Shown here piece after piece: positions 34,040-43,570 of a DNA stretch of 64,000 nucleotides. The stretch lies in assembly GCA_902800395.1 (NCBI GenBank), contig CADCEC010000007.1, positions 1 to 64,000 on the forward strand, in the 5' to 3' direction. The DNA is from an uncultured Bacteroidota bacterium. Lineage in GTDB: Bacteria > Bacteroidota > Bacteroidia > Bacteroidales > P3. Numbering within the stretch: position 1 is the stretch's first letter; every line of letters begins with the position of its first letter. The position numbers were made by a program, and so were the translations under genes. The notes under the pieces are model-generated. The model was given only the letters and a program-made list of their open reading frames with translations, did no database searches and was not told the origin of the DNA.

Positions 34040-34651
34040 ATGCTCCTCGAAGTCCAAGAAATAGAAAAGTCCTACGGCTCCCACCGTGTCCTCGACGGCG
34101 TCAGCTTCACCGCCGACAGCGGAGAGGTGGTGGGCATCCTCGGCGCCAACGGGGCCGGCAAGACGACGCTCCTGCGCCTCGTCACCCGTCTCCTCATGCC
34201 CGACAGTGGAACCCTCCTCTTCGACGGCCATCCCCTCGCGCAGGACGACCTCACGCAGATAGGCTACCTCCCCGAGGAGCGCGGCCTCTACCGCCACATG
34301 CGTGCCGGCGAGCAGGTCGTCTACTTCGCACAGCTCAAAGGACTTTCGCATGCCGATGCCGAGCATGCTGCACATGATTGGTTCGACCGCCTTGGAGCGC
34401 AAGACTGGTGGCGCCGTCCCGTGAACCGCCTCAGCAAGGGCATGCAGCAGAAGGTACAGTTCATCGCCGCCGTGGTCCATCATCCGCGCCTGCTCATTCT
34501 CGACGAGCCCTTCTCGGGCTTTGACCGCGACAATGCCGCGATGCTGCGCGACGAAATTCGTCGCCTCAGCAACAATGGCACCGCCATACTCCTCTCCACG
34601 CACAACCTCGACGCCGCCTCCGACCTCTGCACCAAAACGATACAGCTATGA
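34040..34651 (+). CDS. ABC transporter ATP-binding protein
   Basis: A 203-residue ATPase with Walker A GANGAGKTTL, signature LSKGMQQKVQF and Walker B LLILDEPFSGFD. It lacks the C-terminal extension of longer NatA-type proteins. Its stop overlaps the start of the permease gene by ATGA, so the two form one transporter. The substrate is unknown; NatAB-like or drug export is a guess from architecture. Confidence 0.93.
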   Translation: MLLEVQEIEKSYGSHRVLDGVSFTADSGEVVGILGANGAGKTTLLRLVTRLLMPDSGTLLFDGHPLAQDDLTQIGYLPEERGLYRHMRAGEQVVYFAQLKGLSHADAEHAAHDWFDRLGAQDWWRRPVNRLSKGMQQKVQFIAAVVHHPRLLILDEPFSGFDRDNAAMLRDEIRRLSNNGTAILLSTHNLDAASDLCTKTIQL

Positions 34652-35925
34652 GAAAACTCTTCGTCATCATCTCCCGCGAATACCGCATGCGTCTGCGGCG
34701 TCCCGCCTTCTGGGTGCTGACGCTGCTGGTGCCACTGCTGCTGGCAGCACTCTATGCCATTCCCGTCATTGCCGCCAGCCAGGCTTCCGACCGCGCCACC
34801 GTGCTGGTGGTCGACGAGACGGGCCTCTTCCATAGCCTGCAGAGCACCGACGAAGTGGCCTTCCAGCCGCAACCCGACCTCGACCATGCGCGGCAACGCA
34901 TGACAGAGGCCGACAGCGTCGCCGCCATCCTTTTCATCCCCGCGCGGCAGAACGGCGAAGTGCCGCGCGACGCCTTCCTTTACCACCGCGACAACAGGCC
35001 GCCGCAGGCTGTCGTCAACGCTGCCAACAGCCAGCTACAACTCCTCCTGCGACGCTCCATCCTCGCCGACGCCTATGCCCAACTCGACCCTGCACAGAGG
35101 CGCTCCGTGGAGAACACCGGCATCCGCATCCACACCCTTGATGCCGACAGCGGCCGCGAGAGTTTCGCCACCGTGAAGACCGTCGCCGCCACCGTGCTGG
35201 CGGTGCTCATGGTGATGGCGCTCATGGCCTTCGGCATCCAGGTGATGCGTAGCGTGCAGGAAGAGAAATCCACACGCGTGGCCGAGGTGGTAGCCTCGTC
35301 GGCGAAAGCCGTGCATCTCCTCACCGGTAAACTCGTCGGCATCGCCCTGGCGGCCGTCACGCAACTCGTCCTCTGGGGCCTCCTCACCGCCGCCGCCATA
35401 GGCCTCATCCAGAAGAGCAACCCCGCCCTCTTCGCCCAAGCGCGCGCCCAACAGGAGGCCGCCTTCAGCGTCGCCACCAAGGGGGTGGAAGCCACTGCGC
35501 AGTACAACAGCCCCGTGCAACTCGTTGACGAAGCCGTGCAGGGCCTCACAGCCATCAACCTGCCGCTGGTGGCCTCGATATTCTTTTTGTTCTTCCTGCT
35601 GGGATACTTGCTCTACGGCGCCCTCCTCGCCGCACTGGCGGCCCGTCTCGACAGCGATGCCGACGCCCTGCAGTGGGTATTGGTGGTATTGTCGCCGCTG
35701 TTGCTTACACTGCTACTCATCCCGTTGCTCCTCAATGCTACGGGCGGCACCCTGGCCACCCTGCTCACCTATATCCCCTTCACGGCTCCCGCCACGGTAC
35801 TGCTGCGGCTGCCCTTCGGCATCGGCATCACCGACGTCACCCTCGCCGCCCTGCTGATGCTCCTATGCTTCGCCGCCGCCGCCCTCCTCGCCGCCCGCAC
35901 CTACAAACGCCACATCCTTAGGTAG
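34648..35925 (+). CDS. ABC-2 type transporter permease
   Basis: A 425-residue permease. One N-terminal membrane helix (about 20-45) is followed by a large extracytoplasmic domain (about 50-180) and then five or six helices (VAATVLAVLMVMALMAFGIQ onwards). This is the ABC2_membrane_3/NatB layout. The segment EEKSTRVAEVVASSAKAVHLLTGK is the typical coupling-helix region. It partners the upstream ATPase. Confidence 0.9.
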   Translation: MRKLFVIISREYRMRLRRPAFWVLTLLVPLLLAALYAIPVIAASQASDRATVLVVDETGLFHSLQSTDEVAFQPQPDLDHARQRMTEADSVAAILFIPARQNGEVPRDAFLYHRDNRPPQAVVNAANSQLQLLLRRSILADAYAQLDPAQRRSVENTGIRIHTLDADSGRESFATVKTVAATVLAVLMVMALMAFGIQVMRSVQEEKSTRVAEVVASSAKAVHLLTGKLVGIALAAVTQLVLWGLLTAAAIGLIQKSNPALFAQARAQQEAAFSVATKGVEATAQYNSPVQLVDEAVQGLTAINLPLVASIFFLFFLLGYLLYGALLAALAARLDSDADALQWVLVVLSPLLLTLLLIPLLLNATGGTLATLLTYIPFTAPATVLLRLPFGIGITDVTLAALLMLLCFAAAALLAARTYKRHILR

Positions 35926-35934
35926 TTCAACCTC

Positions 35935-35968
35935 TGTTTAACCATTGTTTAACCATTGTTTAACCATT
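35935..35968. repeat. TGTTTAACCAT triple repeat between convergent genes
   Basis: Three tandem copies of the 11-mer TGTTTAACCAT, followed by a small ACCATTTTTATGGT hairpin. It lies between the ABC permease and EamA genes, which converge, so the hairpin may help termination. Confidence 0.65.
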
Positions 35969-36010
35969 TTTATGGTAGAACAATGATTAAATAATATAGA
36001 AATAAATGGG

Positions 36011-36898
36011 TTAAATACCTTTCTTGCGGGCCTTGCCGAGGACCACGAGGGTGACGGCGGCGAGGACAAGGACGATGCCGAGGAGGAGGCGCGAGGAGAA
36101 GGGCTCGGCGAAGACGAAGACGCCGATGAGGACGGCGGTGGTGGGCTCGAGGGCTCCGAGGATGGCGGTGGGCGTAGAACCCAAGTATTTAGCGGCATAG
36201 ACCATCATCACCAGCGCCATGATGGCGGGGACAACAGCGAGCCAGGATACCCACAGCCAAGCCGTGGGAGTGGGCGGCAGCGCGAGGGGCTGTCCACTGA
36301 GGAAAGCATAGACGACATTGCCGAGGGCACAGTAGAAGAGGACGTAGAAATTGATTTTGAACGACGACATCTGCAGCGGACTCTTATCGACGACAATGAT
36401 ATAGAGCGCGTAGGTAAGCGCCGAGATGAGGACAAGGACGATACCCAGTATGTTGAAGGTGCCACCCTCGTCCTTGAAGGAAAGGAGTGCCACACCGGCG
36501 AGAGAGAGGAGGATGGAGAGGACGGTGGTGAGGGTGATGCGCTCGCGGAAGAAGAGGGTCATGATAGCCGCCGTCATCACAGGATAGGTGAAGAGAATGG
36601 TGGAGGCAATGCCGGAAGGCATGAGCTGGAAGGAGGTGTAGAGTGTAGTCGAGGAGAGGATGAAGAGGATGCCGAGAGAAGAGAGGGTGAGGAACTCGCG
36701 GCGAGTGACGCGGAGGGATTCGCGGCGGAACATCATGACGATGGCCACGATGACCCAGGCGAGTCCGAAGCGGTAAAAGAGTACCGAGGGGACTTGCATC
36801 CCCTCGGCGTATAGGAATCGGGCCAACGGATTGGTTCCGTAGCAGACGGCAGCACCAATGGCACAAACCAGTCCGATGATGAGCTTAGAATTCTTCAT
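36011..36898 (-). CDS. EamA / DMT family transporter
   Basis: A roughly 295-residue membrane protein with ten predicted helices in two EamA repeats (IGLVCAIGAAVCYGTNPLARFL at the start; LGIVLVLAAVTLVVLGKARKK at the end). Such carriers export metabolites or amino acids; the substrate is not predictable. I use the ATG at 36898, which overlaps the ftsZ stop (TGATG); an in-frame TTG lies one codon upstream. It is the last gene of the dcw operon by position. Confidence 0.9.
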   Translation of the reverse strand: MKNSKLIIGLVCAIGAAVCYGTNPLARFLYAEGMQVPSVLFYRFGLAWVIVAIVMMFRRESLRVTRREFLTLSSLGILFILSSTTLYTSFQLMPSGIASTILFTYPVMTAAIMTLFFRERITLTTVLSILLSLAGVALLSFKDEGGTFNILGIVLVLISALTYALYIIVVDKSPLQMSSFKINFYVLFYCALGNVVYAFLSGQPLALPPTPTAWLWVSWLAVVPAIMALVMMVYAAKYLGSTPTAILGALEPTTAVLIGVFVFAEPFSSRLLLGIVLVLAAVTLVVLGKARKKGI

Positions 36899-38538
36899 CA
36901 ATCCGGTTGGTCACCGAAGTAGGCGTTTTTGACCATTGTGCCGTCGGCGCGCATGGAGTAGGGGGCGGACTCGCGGGTGCTGGAGTGGCTTCCCTCATAG
37001 AGTTCGCCGTCAGCGCTTTCGAGTGCTGACATGCTCTGTACGAGGTCGGGACCATTGGGGTTGTTGCGGAGCATGTCGTGGATAAGGCGGATGCGGTCGG
37101 CGCGGCTGCGGGTGAGGTTCTCGTCGTTGTGGTTCTCGAAGGCACTGCGGAAGAGCTTGTCTTCCTGGTCAAAGGACTTTTTGGCGGGCTCAGGTTTGGC
37201 GGCGGGTTCAATCATCACAGCAACGGGCTCTTCAGCCGGCATGTTGCGGAACGCGAAGGAGGGCTTGGCTTCGGGTTTGGGCTCAGGGGCGACAATCTGG
37301 ATGTCCTCGACGAGGGTGTCGACTTGTTCTTTCACGGGAGTCTGGTGAACTTCGGCTTTGGCGGGAGCCTCGTCCTCGAGGACGAAGACATTGCGGGGAC
37401 CCTTGGTAGCCTCATCCTTCTCCTTGGTGATGAGTTTCATCTCGTCGTCGACCGGGTTTTCGACCACGGGCTTGGTGGTCTCGGTGTTAAAGCTGTGGAC
37501 AACGGGTTCCATCTTTTTCTGCTCGAAACCGGTGGCGATGAGGGTCACCTTGAGTTCGTCGTCGAGGCTATCGTCGACACCGGCGCCCCAGATGACGTCG
37601 GCGGTGCCGTCGGTGCGGTCGAGGATGAAGTCGGTGATATCACCGATTTCGTCCATCTTGATTTTATGGTCGGAGGAGTAAGAGAAGTAGAGGAGGACAT
37701 TCTTGGCGCCACGGATGTCGGAGTCGTCGAGCAGCACAGAGGTGGAGGCAGCGGTGATAGCCTCGATGGCGCGGTTCTCGCCCTTGCCAGAGCCGGCGCC
37801 CATGAGGGCGGTGCCAGAGTGTTCCATGACGGTATTGACATCCTGGAAGTCGATATTGACGCTGCCGCTACCGGTGATGATTTCGGCAATACCCTTGGCG
37901 GCGGTGAGAAGGACATCGTCGGCGAGGCCAAAAGCTTCGGAGATATCGAGGTCGCCGAAGGCACGAAGTTTATCGTTGTTGATAACGATAATGGAGTCGA
38001 CATGCTGGCGGAGTTCCTCGATGCCGGCTTCGGCCTGGTCGCGACGCTTCTTACCCTCAAAAGAGAAGGGACGGGTAACGATGGCCACAACGAGGATTTT
38101 CTTGTTCTCGTCGTTGTCGAGGTCGATACTCTTAGCGATTTCGGCGATGACGGGAGCGGCGCCGGTGCCGGTGCCACCGCCCATACCGGCGGTGATGAAG
38201 AGCATCTGAGTGTTATGGGCCAAGGCCTCCTGGATGTCGGCAGTCTTGTCGGCAGCGGCCTTTTTGGCGCGCTCGGGTTTGTTGCCGGCACCAAGACCGA
38301 GGTCACCCAGTGGAATCTTGTTGGGCACGGGCGAAGCGTTGAGGGCTTTCATATCGGTGTTGCAGACGATGAAGTCGACGCCTTTGATACCCTGACGGTA
38401 CATGTGGTTGACTGCATTGCCGCCACCGCCACCGACGCCTATGACCTTGATATAGGACGACTGTCCCTTAGGGGAGTCGAAAGCGAAGAAAGGAGCCTGC
38501 TGGGCGGGTTGATTTACAAAATTGGTATTGTCCTCCAT
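36898..38538 (-). CDS. ftsZ: Cell division protein FtsZ
   Basis: A 546-residue tubulin-like GTPase that forms the Z-ring. GGGTGTG is at 120-126 and the N-terminal GVGGGGGNAVNHM loop and T7-loop region are intact. Beyond about residue 345 it has a roughly 200-residue acidic/proline-rich linker, as in other Bacteroidales. The usual conserved C-terminal peptide (such as VPAYKRR in Bacteroides) is not recognisable; the region reads DLVQSMSALESADGELY and the end is NAYFGDQPD. A promoter lies upstream, so ftsZ can be transcribed apart from the rest of the dcw genes. Confidence 0.97.
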   Translation of the reverse strand: MEDNTNFVNQPAQQAPFFAFDSPKGQSSYIKVIGVGGGGGNAVNHMYRQGIKGVDFIVCNTDMKALNASPVPNKIPLGDLGLGAGNKPERAKKAAADKTADIQEALAHNTQMLFITAGMGGGTGTGAAPVIAEIAKSIDLDNDENKKILVVAIVTRPFSFEGKKRRDQAEAGIEELRQHVDSIIVINNDKLRAFGDLDISEAFGLADDVLLTAAKGIAEIITGSGSVNIDFQDVNTVMEHSGTALMGAGSGKGENRAIEAITAASTSVLLDDSDIRGAKNVLLYFSYSSDHKIKMDEIGDITDFILDRTDGTADVIWGAGVDDSLDDELKVTLIATGFEQKKMEPVVHSFNTETTKPVVENPVDDEMKLITKEKDEATKGPRNVFVLEDEAPAKAEVHQTPVKEQVDTLVEDIQIVAPEPKPEAKPSFAFRNMPAEEPVAVMIEPAAKPEPAKKSFDQEDKLFRSAFENHNDENLTRSRADRIRLIHDMLRNNPNGPDLVQSMSALESADGELYEGSHSSTRESAPYSMRADGTMVKNAYFGDQPD

Positions 38539-38632
38539 GTGCTTGTATATTTCTATCTTACTGAATAAGAATTTCTTAATTAATACATGCTATATAAAAT
38601 AGGCAGTATAAAAATACTAATTATTCGCCGGA

Positions 38633-38663
38633 CAAAGGTACATTTTACAGGTTTGTTTTCAAC
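38633..38663 (-). promoter_or_regulatory. Internal promoter for ftsZ
   Basis: On the minus strand, GTTG (38663-38660), 19 bases, then TACCTTTG (38640-38633). The -7 box is perfect and the -33 box has one mismatch. It lies in the 177-base ftsA-ftsZ gap, the largest gap in the dcw cluster. Confidence 0.6.
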
Positions 38664-38715
38664 AAGTTATACACAGCCTTTTTTGAGTGCGTTATTGCGT
38701 TAATGTGTTATTGTA

Positions 38716-40155
38716 TTAGTCATCGATTCCTGACTCGCCGAAAACTTTTCCAAAGAAATCCTTGAGGGTCTTGTCGAAGTTACCGCCCTTAGGTTTCTTG
38801 GTTTTGGTTTTTTCGGACTTGTCAGACGAGTCGGACTTGTCGGATGAGTCAGACTTGTCGGATGAGGGAGCGTCATCGTCCATATCCTCGAAGATGTCAA
38901 CATGCTGACCATCTCTAGCTTTTTTCTCCTCGCCGGGTTTGAGCTTAGTCTCTTCCTCGAAGAACTCCTCTTCCTGTCCTTCCTGCTCGCGCTCAGACTG
39001 TTCGATGCCATAGAGGACGAGGCCGATACCGGTGGCATACATGGGGTGTGCCAATTCATCGAAAGCCACGCTGGAGGTGTCGAGGTGTTCGTTGGGGATG
39101 CCGATGCGGGTGTCAGTAGCAGTAATAAGTTCGCAGAATTCCTTGATATTCTTCAGCTGTGCGCCGCCGCCGGTAAGGGCGATGCCGGCGATGAGTTTCT
39201 TGTGGTAGTTGGAGACCTTGATGGAGTAGTCGACCTGCTCGAGAATCATACGTGTGCGGGCGCTGATGATGCCGGCGAGAGTCTTGACATAGATTTCGCG
39301 CGGTGCCTGGCTGCGGATGCCAGGGATAGCGATGACGTCGTTCTCGGAGACCGCGGAGACAAGGCAGGAACCGAATTTGATTTTAAGGCTTTCGGCCTGT
39401 TTTTTGAGGATATTGCAGCCCTCGCGGATGTCGTTGGTGATAGCGTTGCCAGCAAGTGGCAGCACTTCGGTGTGACGAATAATGCCGTCGTAGAAGATAG
39501 CCACGTCGGTAGTGCCGCCACCGATATCGACCATCGCCACGCCGGCGTCGCGGTCGGCGTCGTCGAGGACAGCTTTGGCCGAAGCGATAGGTTCGAGGAC
39601 AACCCCCTTGATGTGGAGTCCGGCGTCCTGGACGGCATACTTGATGTATTGGAGGTTCTGTACGTTGGCTGTAACCATATGGAAGTCAGCCTCGAGCATC
39701 TTTCCCACCACTCCTACGGGGGAGATTTCACGGCTGAGGGGTTCACGGTCGACGATGTACTGCTGGGGGAAGATATGGATAATCTCTTCACCGGGCTGCA
39801 ACATGGTGTTGTACTGTTCGTTGATGATGCGGTCGACATCCTCCTGCTCGATGAGACGGTGGTCGGCAGGAATCATGATGCTACCGTGACTGGGACGCGA
39901 CTGGATATGCTGGCCGGCGATACCCACCCACACTTCGTCGATGTCGACATCGGCCTGGTCTGCGGCATCCTTGACGGCGCGGCGAATGGACTCGGAGGTG
40001 TCGGTGATGCTTTTCACCACACCGTGTTCCACGCCCTTGGAGTCGGTCTTTCCGAATCCCATGATTTTCACTTTCCCTGACTCGACACGCATGCCGACGA
40101 AGCAAGCGATTTTGGTGGTTCCAATGTCGAGACCTACAATGATTTCATTTTCCAT
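38716..40155 (-). CDS. ftsA: Cell division protein FtsA
   Basis: A 479-residue actin-like protein that tethers FtsZ to the membrane. It opens with the phosphate-binding VGLDIGTTKIACFVG, has MVDIGGGTTDVAIF (phosphate 2) and the ALTGGGAQL adenosine loop. The linker contains a simple repeat, SDKSDSSDKSDSSDKSEK, encoded by an 18-bp tandem unit at about 38813-38870. The C-terminal amphipathic membrane helix (FDKTLKDFFGKVFG) is present. Confidence 0.97.
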   Translation of the reverse strand: MENEIIVGLDIGTTKIACFVGMRVESGKVKIMGFGKTDSKGVEHGVVKSITDTSESIRRAVKDAADQADVDIDEVWVGIAGQHIQSRPSHGSIMIPADHRLIEQEDVDRIINEQYNTMLQPGEEIIHIFPQQYIVDREPLSREISPVGVVGKMLEADFHMVTANVQNLQYIKYAVQDAGLHIKGVVLEPIASAKAVLDDADRDAGVAMVDIGGGTTDVAIFYDGIIRHTEVLPLAGNAITNDIREGCNILKKQAESLKIKFGSCLVSAVSENDVIAIPGIRSQAPREIYVKTLAGIISARTRMILEQVDYSIKVSNYHKKLIAGIALTGGGAQLKNIKEFCELITATDTRIGIPNEHLDTSSVAFDELAHPMYATGIGLVLYGIEQSEREQEGQEEEFFEEETKLKPGEEKKARDGQHVDIFEDMDDDAPSSDKSDSSDKSDSSDKSEKTKTKKPKGGNFDKTLKDFFGKVFGESGIDD

Positions 40156-40179
40156 AATATGATATTGTTTTTGTTTATT

Positions 40180-40929
40180 TTATCTTTTTGTACAGACCAC
40201 CTGACCTTTGAATTTGAGACTTATCTTGGAGTAGGCATCCCATCCGGCACGAGGCATACCGTTGTGATAGAAGGCCACCAGGTTGGCGAACTTGCCTTCG
40301 AGATCGGAGGCATCGCCAAGTTCGATGATTTGATCGCCCACTTTTGGAACCATAAGTATCTCGCCGTTGCGCTGGACATAGAGTTGGTCGATGAGCGGTT
40401 TGTAGTTGGCGTGGGAGTCGAGGAAGAGTGCCACACGCCATAGGTTTTTGATTTGTGCGCTGACGGTGTCGGAGGTGAGGCGTCCGAGGAAGTCGCCCGA
40501 AGCGACAACGACATTGCAATCGCCAATGTCGGAGGTGGGAATGACACGTCCTTCGCGGTCGATATAGCGCTCGTAGTTGCCAAAGAAGAGGCGGGCCACG
40601 GGATGACGCTGGTCAGCATGGATGACAATCTTGCCACTGATGCTGACGGAAGCCGAGACATGGGTAAGGAAGGGGACATGGAGGGCTTCCTTGGCCACCT
40701 GACGGCAGTCGACCTGACGCACTTGTTTCTGCATCAAGTCAGGGATGCGGCCCATCAGTGTGTCGGCAACGACCTTCTGGTTGACAAGTTGGGGGGTGTT
40801 ACCGTAGTCTATCTCCACCTCGATACCACGAACACGCATGTGTGAGCGTGTCACGTTGGCCACCAGCACTAGGATTGCCAGCAGGAGGACGCTCGAGACG
40901 ATGAGTGTTATTTTGAGAGGGCGTTTCAT
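40180..40929 (-). CDS. ftsQ: Cell division protein FtsQ
   Basis: A 249-residue bitopic protein. It has a short cytoplasmic start (MKRPLK), one membrane helix (ITLIVSSVLLLAILVLVANV), a POTRA-like region (RVRGIEVEIDYGNTPQLVNQKVV) and a beta domain. Its place between murC and ftsA matches ftsQ in other Bacteroidota. It is a periplasmic scaffold of the divisome. Confidence 0.9.
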   Translation of the reverse strand: MKRPLKITLIVSSVLLLAILVLVANVTRSHMRVRGIEVEIDYGNTPQLVNQKVVADTLMGRIPDLMQKQVRQVDCRQVAKEALHVPFLTHVSASVSISGKIVIHADQRHPVARLFFGNYERYIDREGRVIPTSDIGDCNVVVASGDFLGRLTSDTVSAQIKNLWRVALFLDSHANYKPLIDQLYVQRNGEILMVPKVGDQIIELGDASDLEGKFANLVAFYHNGMPRAGWDAYSKISLKFKGQVVCTKR

Positions 40930-40936
40930 AAATGTG

Positions 40937-42385
40937 TCAATCTGTTAATAGTTGGTCGCGGAGGGTGGTTTCGAGGCGTGGGACGAGGCGGTCGATGTCG
41001 CCGGCGCCGAGGGTAAGGACGATATCCGGACAGAGCGCGGGAACCAGTTCCAGTGCCTGGTCGGGGGTACAGAGGTATTTGGACATGGTATCCATTTTAC
41101 GGAGCACCATCGAGGAGGTGACTCCAAGGATAGGTTTCTCACGGGCGGGATAGATGGGGAGCATGATGACCTCGTCGAGTGTCTGGAGAACACGGGCGAA
41201 CTCGTCGGCGAGGTCGCGGGTACGGGAGTAGAGGTGGGGCTGGAAGATGCCTACAACACGTTTGCCGGGATAGAGGAAGCGGACAGCCTCGATGGTGCGT
41301 TCTATCTCCTGGGGGTGGTGGGCATAGTCATCGATGTAAATGAGTTCCTTTTCGCGGATACGATAATCGAAACGGCGACGCACACCGGCGAAGGTCTTGA
41401 GTCCGTGACGCAGCTGGTATTGATCGAGTCCACAGGAAAGGGCAACGGCAGAGGCGGCAACGGCATTCTCGACATTGACGAGCGGCGCCCCGTCGAGTTC
41501 AAGGTCGTAGAGCACACCGTCGGGGGTACGGAGATCGAAGAAGAGGTTGCCACCGTAGTTGCGGACATTGATAGCGTAGTAGTCGGCATCGATGCCTCGG
41601 GCGGTATAGGTGCTTACCTTGGGGAGTGAGAGGGAGTGAGAGGGAGTGAGAGGGAGTGAAAGGTCATTAGCATCGTGGTCATGATGGTGGTGGTGTTCGT
41701 GGCCGTATTCGACGAATTCTTCGCCGTCGAGGGTGCGGAAGATGCCGTCCTTGAGGAGGAGTTGTCCGTCGGGATCGGTCTGGTTAGCGAACTGGAGGTA
41801 GGCCTCGAGCATCTGTTCGTGGGTACCATAGATGTCCAGGTGGTCGGGGTCGGTGGCAGTGATAACGGAGAAATGCGGGTGGAGCTGGAGGAAAGAGCGG
41901 TCGTACTCGTCGGCTTCGACAACGACATATTCGCTCTTATTGTCGACCACAAGATTGCTTTCGAAGTTCTTGCTGATACCGCCCAGGAAGGCGCTGCAGC
42001 CACATTCGGCTTTGGAGAGCAGGTGGGCAATGAGGGTGGAGGTGGTGGTTTTACCGTGGCTTCCGGCGACAGCGATACACTTCTTGCCACGAGTGAGTTC
42101 GCCGAGCATCTGGGAGCGTTTCTCCATGCGGACCCCTCGGGACAGCAGGGCTTGGAACTCACGGGTGTCGGTCGGGACGGCAGGGGTGTAAACCACGAGG
42201 TCGAGAGCAGAGGGAATGAAGTCGGGATTGTCGTCGTAGTGGATGGAGATGCCTTCGGCCTCGAGTTCGGCGGTGAGGGGGCTGGGTGTGCGGTCGTAGC
42301 CGCTGACGGTGTCGCCGCGACGATGGAAATAGCGCGCCAGTGCGCTCATCCCGATGCCTCCTATGCCCAAGAAGTAGTAGTTCAT
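40937..42385 (-). CDS. murC: UDP-N-acetylmuramate-L-alanine ligase with His-rich insertion
   Basis: An enzyme of about 482 residues that adds L-Ala to UDP-MurNAc. The N-terminal Rossmann loop GIGGIGMSALARYF and ATP loop AGSHGKTTTST are present, as is the DEYDRSF segment. Two oddities lie together near residue 230-260: a His/Asp-rich stretch (GHEHHHHHDHD) and a low-complexity SLPLTPSHSLSLP encoded by four 10-bp repeats at 41622-41663. The ATG at 42385 is preferred; a GTG at 42388 overlaps the murG stop. Confidence 0.96.
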   Translation of the reverse strand: MNYYFLGIGGIGMSALARYFHRRGDTVSGYDRTPSPLTAELEAEGISIHYDDNPDFIPSALDLVVYTPAVPTDTREFQALLSRGVRMEKRSQMLGELTRGKKCIAVAGSHGKTTTSTLIAHLLSKAECGCSAFLGGISKNFESNLVVDNKSEYVVVEADEYDRSFLQLHPHFSVITATDPDHLDIYGTHEQMLEAYLQFANQTDPDGQLLLKDGIFRTLDGEEFVEYGHEHHHHHDHDANDLSLPLTPSHSLSLPKVSTYTARGIDADYYAINVRNYGGNLFFDLRTPDGVLYDLELDGAPLVNVENAVAASAVALSCGLDQYQLRHGLKTFAGVRRRFDYRIREKELIYIDDYAHHPQEIERTIEAVRFLYPGKRVVGIFQPHLYSRTRDLADEFARVLQTLDEVIMLPIYPAREKPILGVTSSMVLRKMDTMSKYLCTPDQALELVPALCPDIVLTLGAGDIDRLVPRLETTLRDQLLTD

Positions 42386-42387
42386 CA

Positions 42388-43566
42388 CTATAGGTTTTTA
42401 AGGTCTTCAAGTTGCTGGAGCTCCTTTGGGAGCGGGACTGATTTCTTCTGCTCGGGTTTGCCATAGAGCAGCTCGGAAATCTGGTCAACAATCTTGTCGG
42501 CAGCATGACGGACGGCCATCTTCGAGATGGCGGCGCTCATGCTGGCCTGCCTGCTGGGCGACTCAAATATCTCTTTCACGGTAGAAAGCCCCTGACCCGC
42601 ACAGTCGGCATCCTTCACCATCACGGCAGCTCCACGGTCGACGAGGGCCAGTGCGTTTTTGGTCTGATGGTCCTCCGCCACATTGGGAGAAGGGATGAGC
42701 ACCACGGGTTTGCCCACAAGGCAAAGCTCGCTGATGGCGATAGCGCCAGCACGCGACACCACGATGTCGGCGGCAGCGTAGGCCATATCCATGCGGGAGA
42801 TGAACTGATGTACTTTGACCCACCGTCCCACTCCTGCACGCTCGACAGCGGCCACTGCCTCGTCGTACATCCAACGGCCCGTCTGCCAGAGGAGTTGTAT
42901 CTTGTTCTCACGGAAGAAATGGAGATGTCCCATTATCATCTCGTTGATGCTACGGGCCCCTAGACTTCCCCCGACGGAGAGGAGCACACGACCCTCCGGC
43001 TCGAGACCGAAATGGGCACGTCCTTCGGCGACAGTGGCCGTCATCTGCTCGATGTCGGCACGCACGGGATTGCCAGTGAAGACAATCTTCTCACGGGGGA
43101 AGAAACGCTCCATCCCGTCGTAGGCGACGCAGATGCGACAAGCCTTGCGGGCCAGCATCTTGTTGGTGAGACCTGCGTAGGAATTCTGTTCCTGGAGGAG
43201 AGTCTTGTAGCCCATCGAGGCGGCAGCCTTGAGGGTAGGCTCGCTGGCGAAACCGCCGACACCCACCACGATGTCGGGATTGAACTCACCGATAACTCCT
43301 CTCACCTTGCTGCGACTTTTCAGTATCCGGAATGGCAGCTGGAGGTTTTTGATGATGTTGGCGGGTGTCAGTTTACGCTGCAATCCTGCAATCGGCAGTC
43401 CCACTATCTTGTAGCCTGCCGCAGGCACCTTCTCCATCTCCATGCGTCCTTCGGCACCGACAAACAGGATGTCGGCATCGCTCCAACGGGCCTTCACGGC
43501 GTTGGCTATTGCCACTGCGGGGAAGATGTGTCCGCCGCTGCCTCCTCCACTGATGATGATTTTCAT
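42388..43566 (-). CDS. murG: UDP-GlcNAc:lipid I N-acetylglucosaminyltransferase
   Basis: A 392-residue GT28 glycosyltransferase that makes lipid II on the inner face of the membrane. The N-terminal GGGSGGHIFPAVAIANAV loop, the second-domain SVGGSLGARSINE and the donor-site SRAGAIAISEL segment are all present. It lies 4 bases after ftsW and overlaps murC. Confidence 0.97.
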   Translation of the reverse strand: MKIIISGGGSGGHIFPAVAIANAVKARWSDADILFVGAEGRMEMEKVPAAGYKIVGLPIAGLQRKLTPANIIKNLQLPFRILKSRSKVRGVIGEFNPDIVVGVGGFASEPTLKAAASMGYKTLLQEQNSYAGLTNKMLARKACRICVAYDGMERFFPREKIVFTGNPVRADIEQMTATVAEGRAHFGLEPEGRVLLSVGGSLGARSINEMIMGHLHFFRENKIQLLWQTGRWMYDEAVAAVERAGVGRWVKVHQFISRMDMAYAAADIVVSRAGAIAISELCLVGKPVVLIPSPNVAEDHQTKNALALVDRGAAVMVKDADCAGQGLSTVKEIFESPSRQASMSAAISKMAVRHAADKIVDQISELLYGKPEQKKSVPLPKELQQLEDLKNL

Positions 43567-43570
43567 ATCT

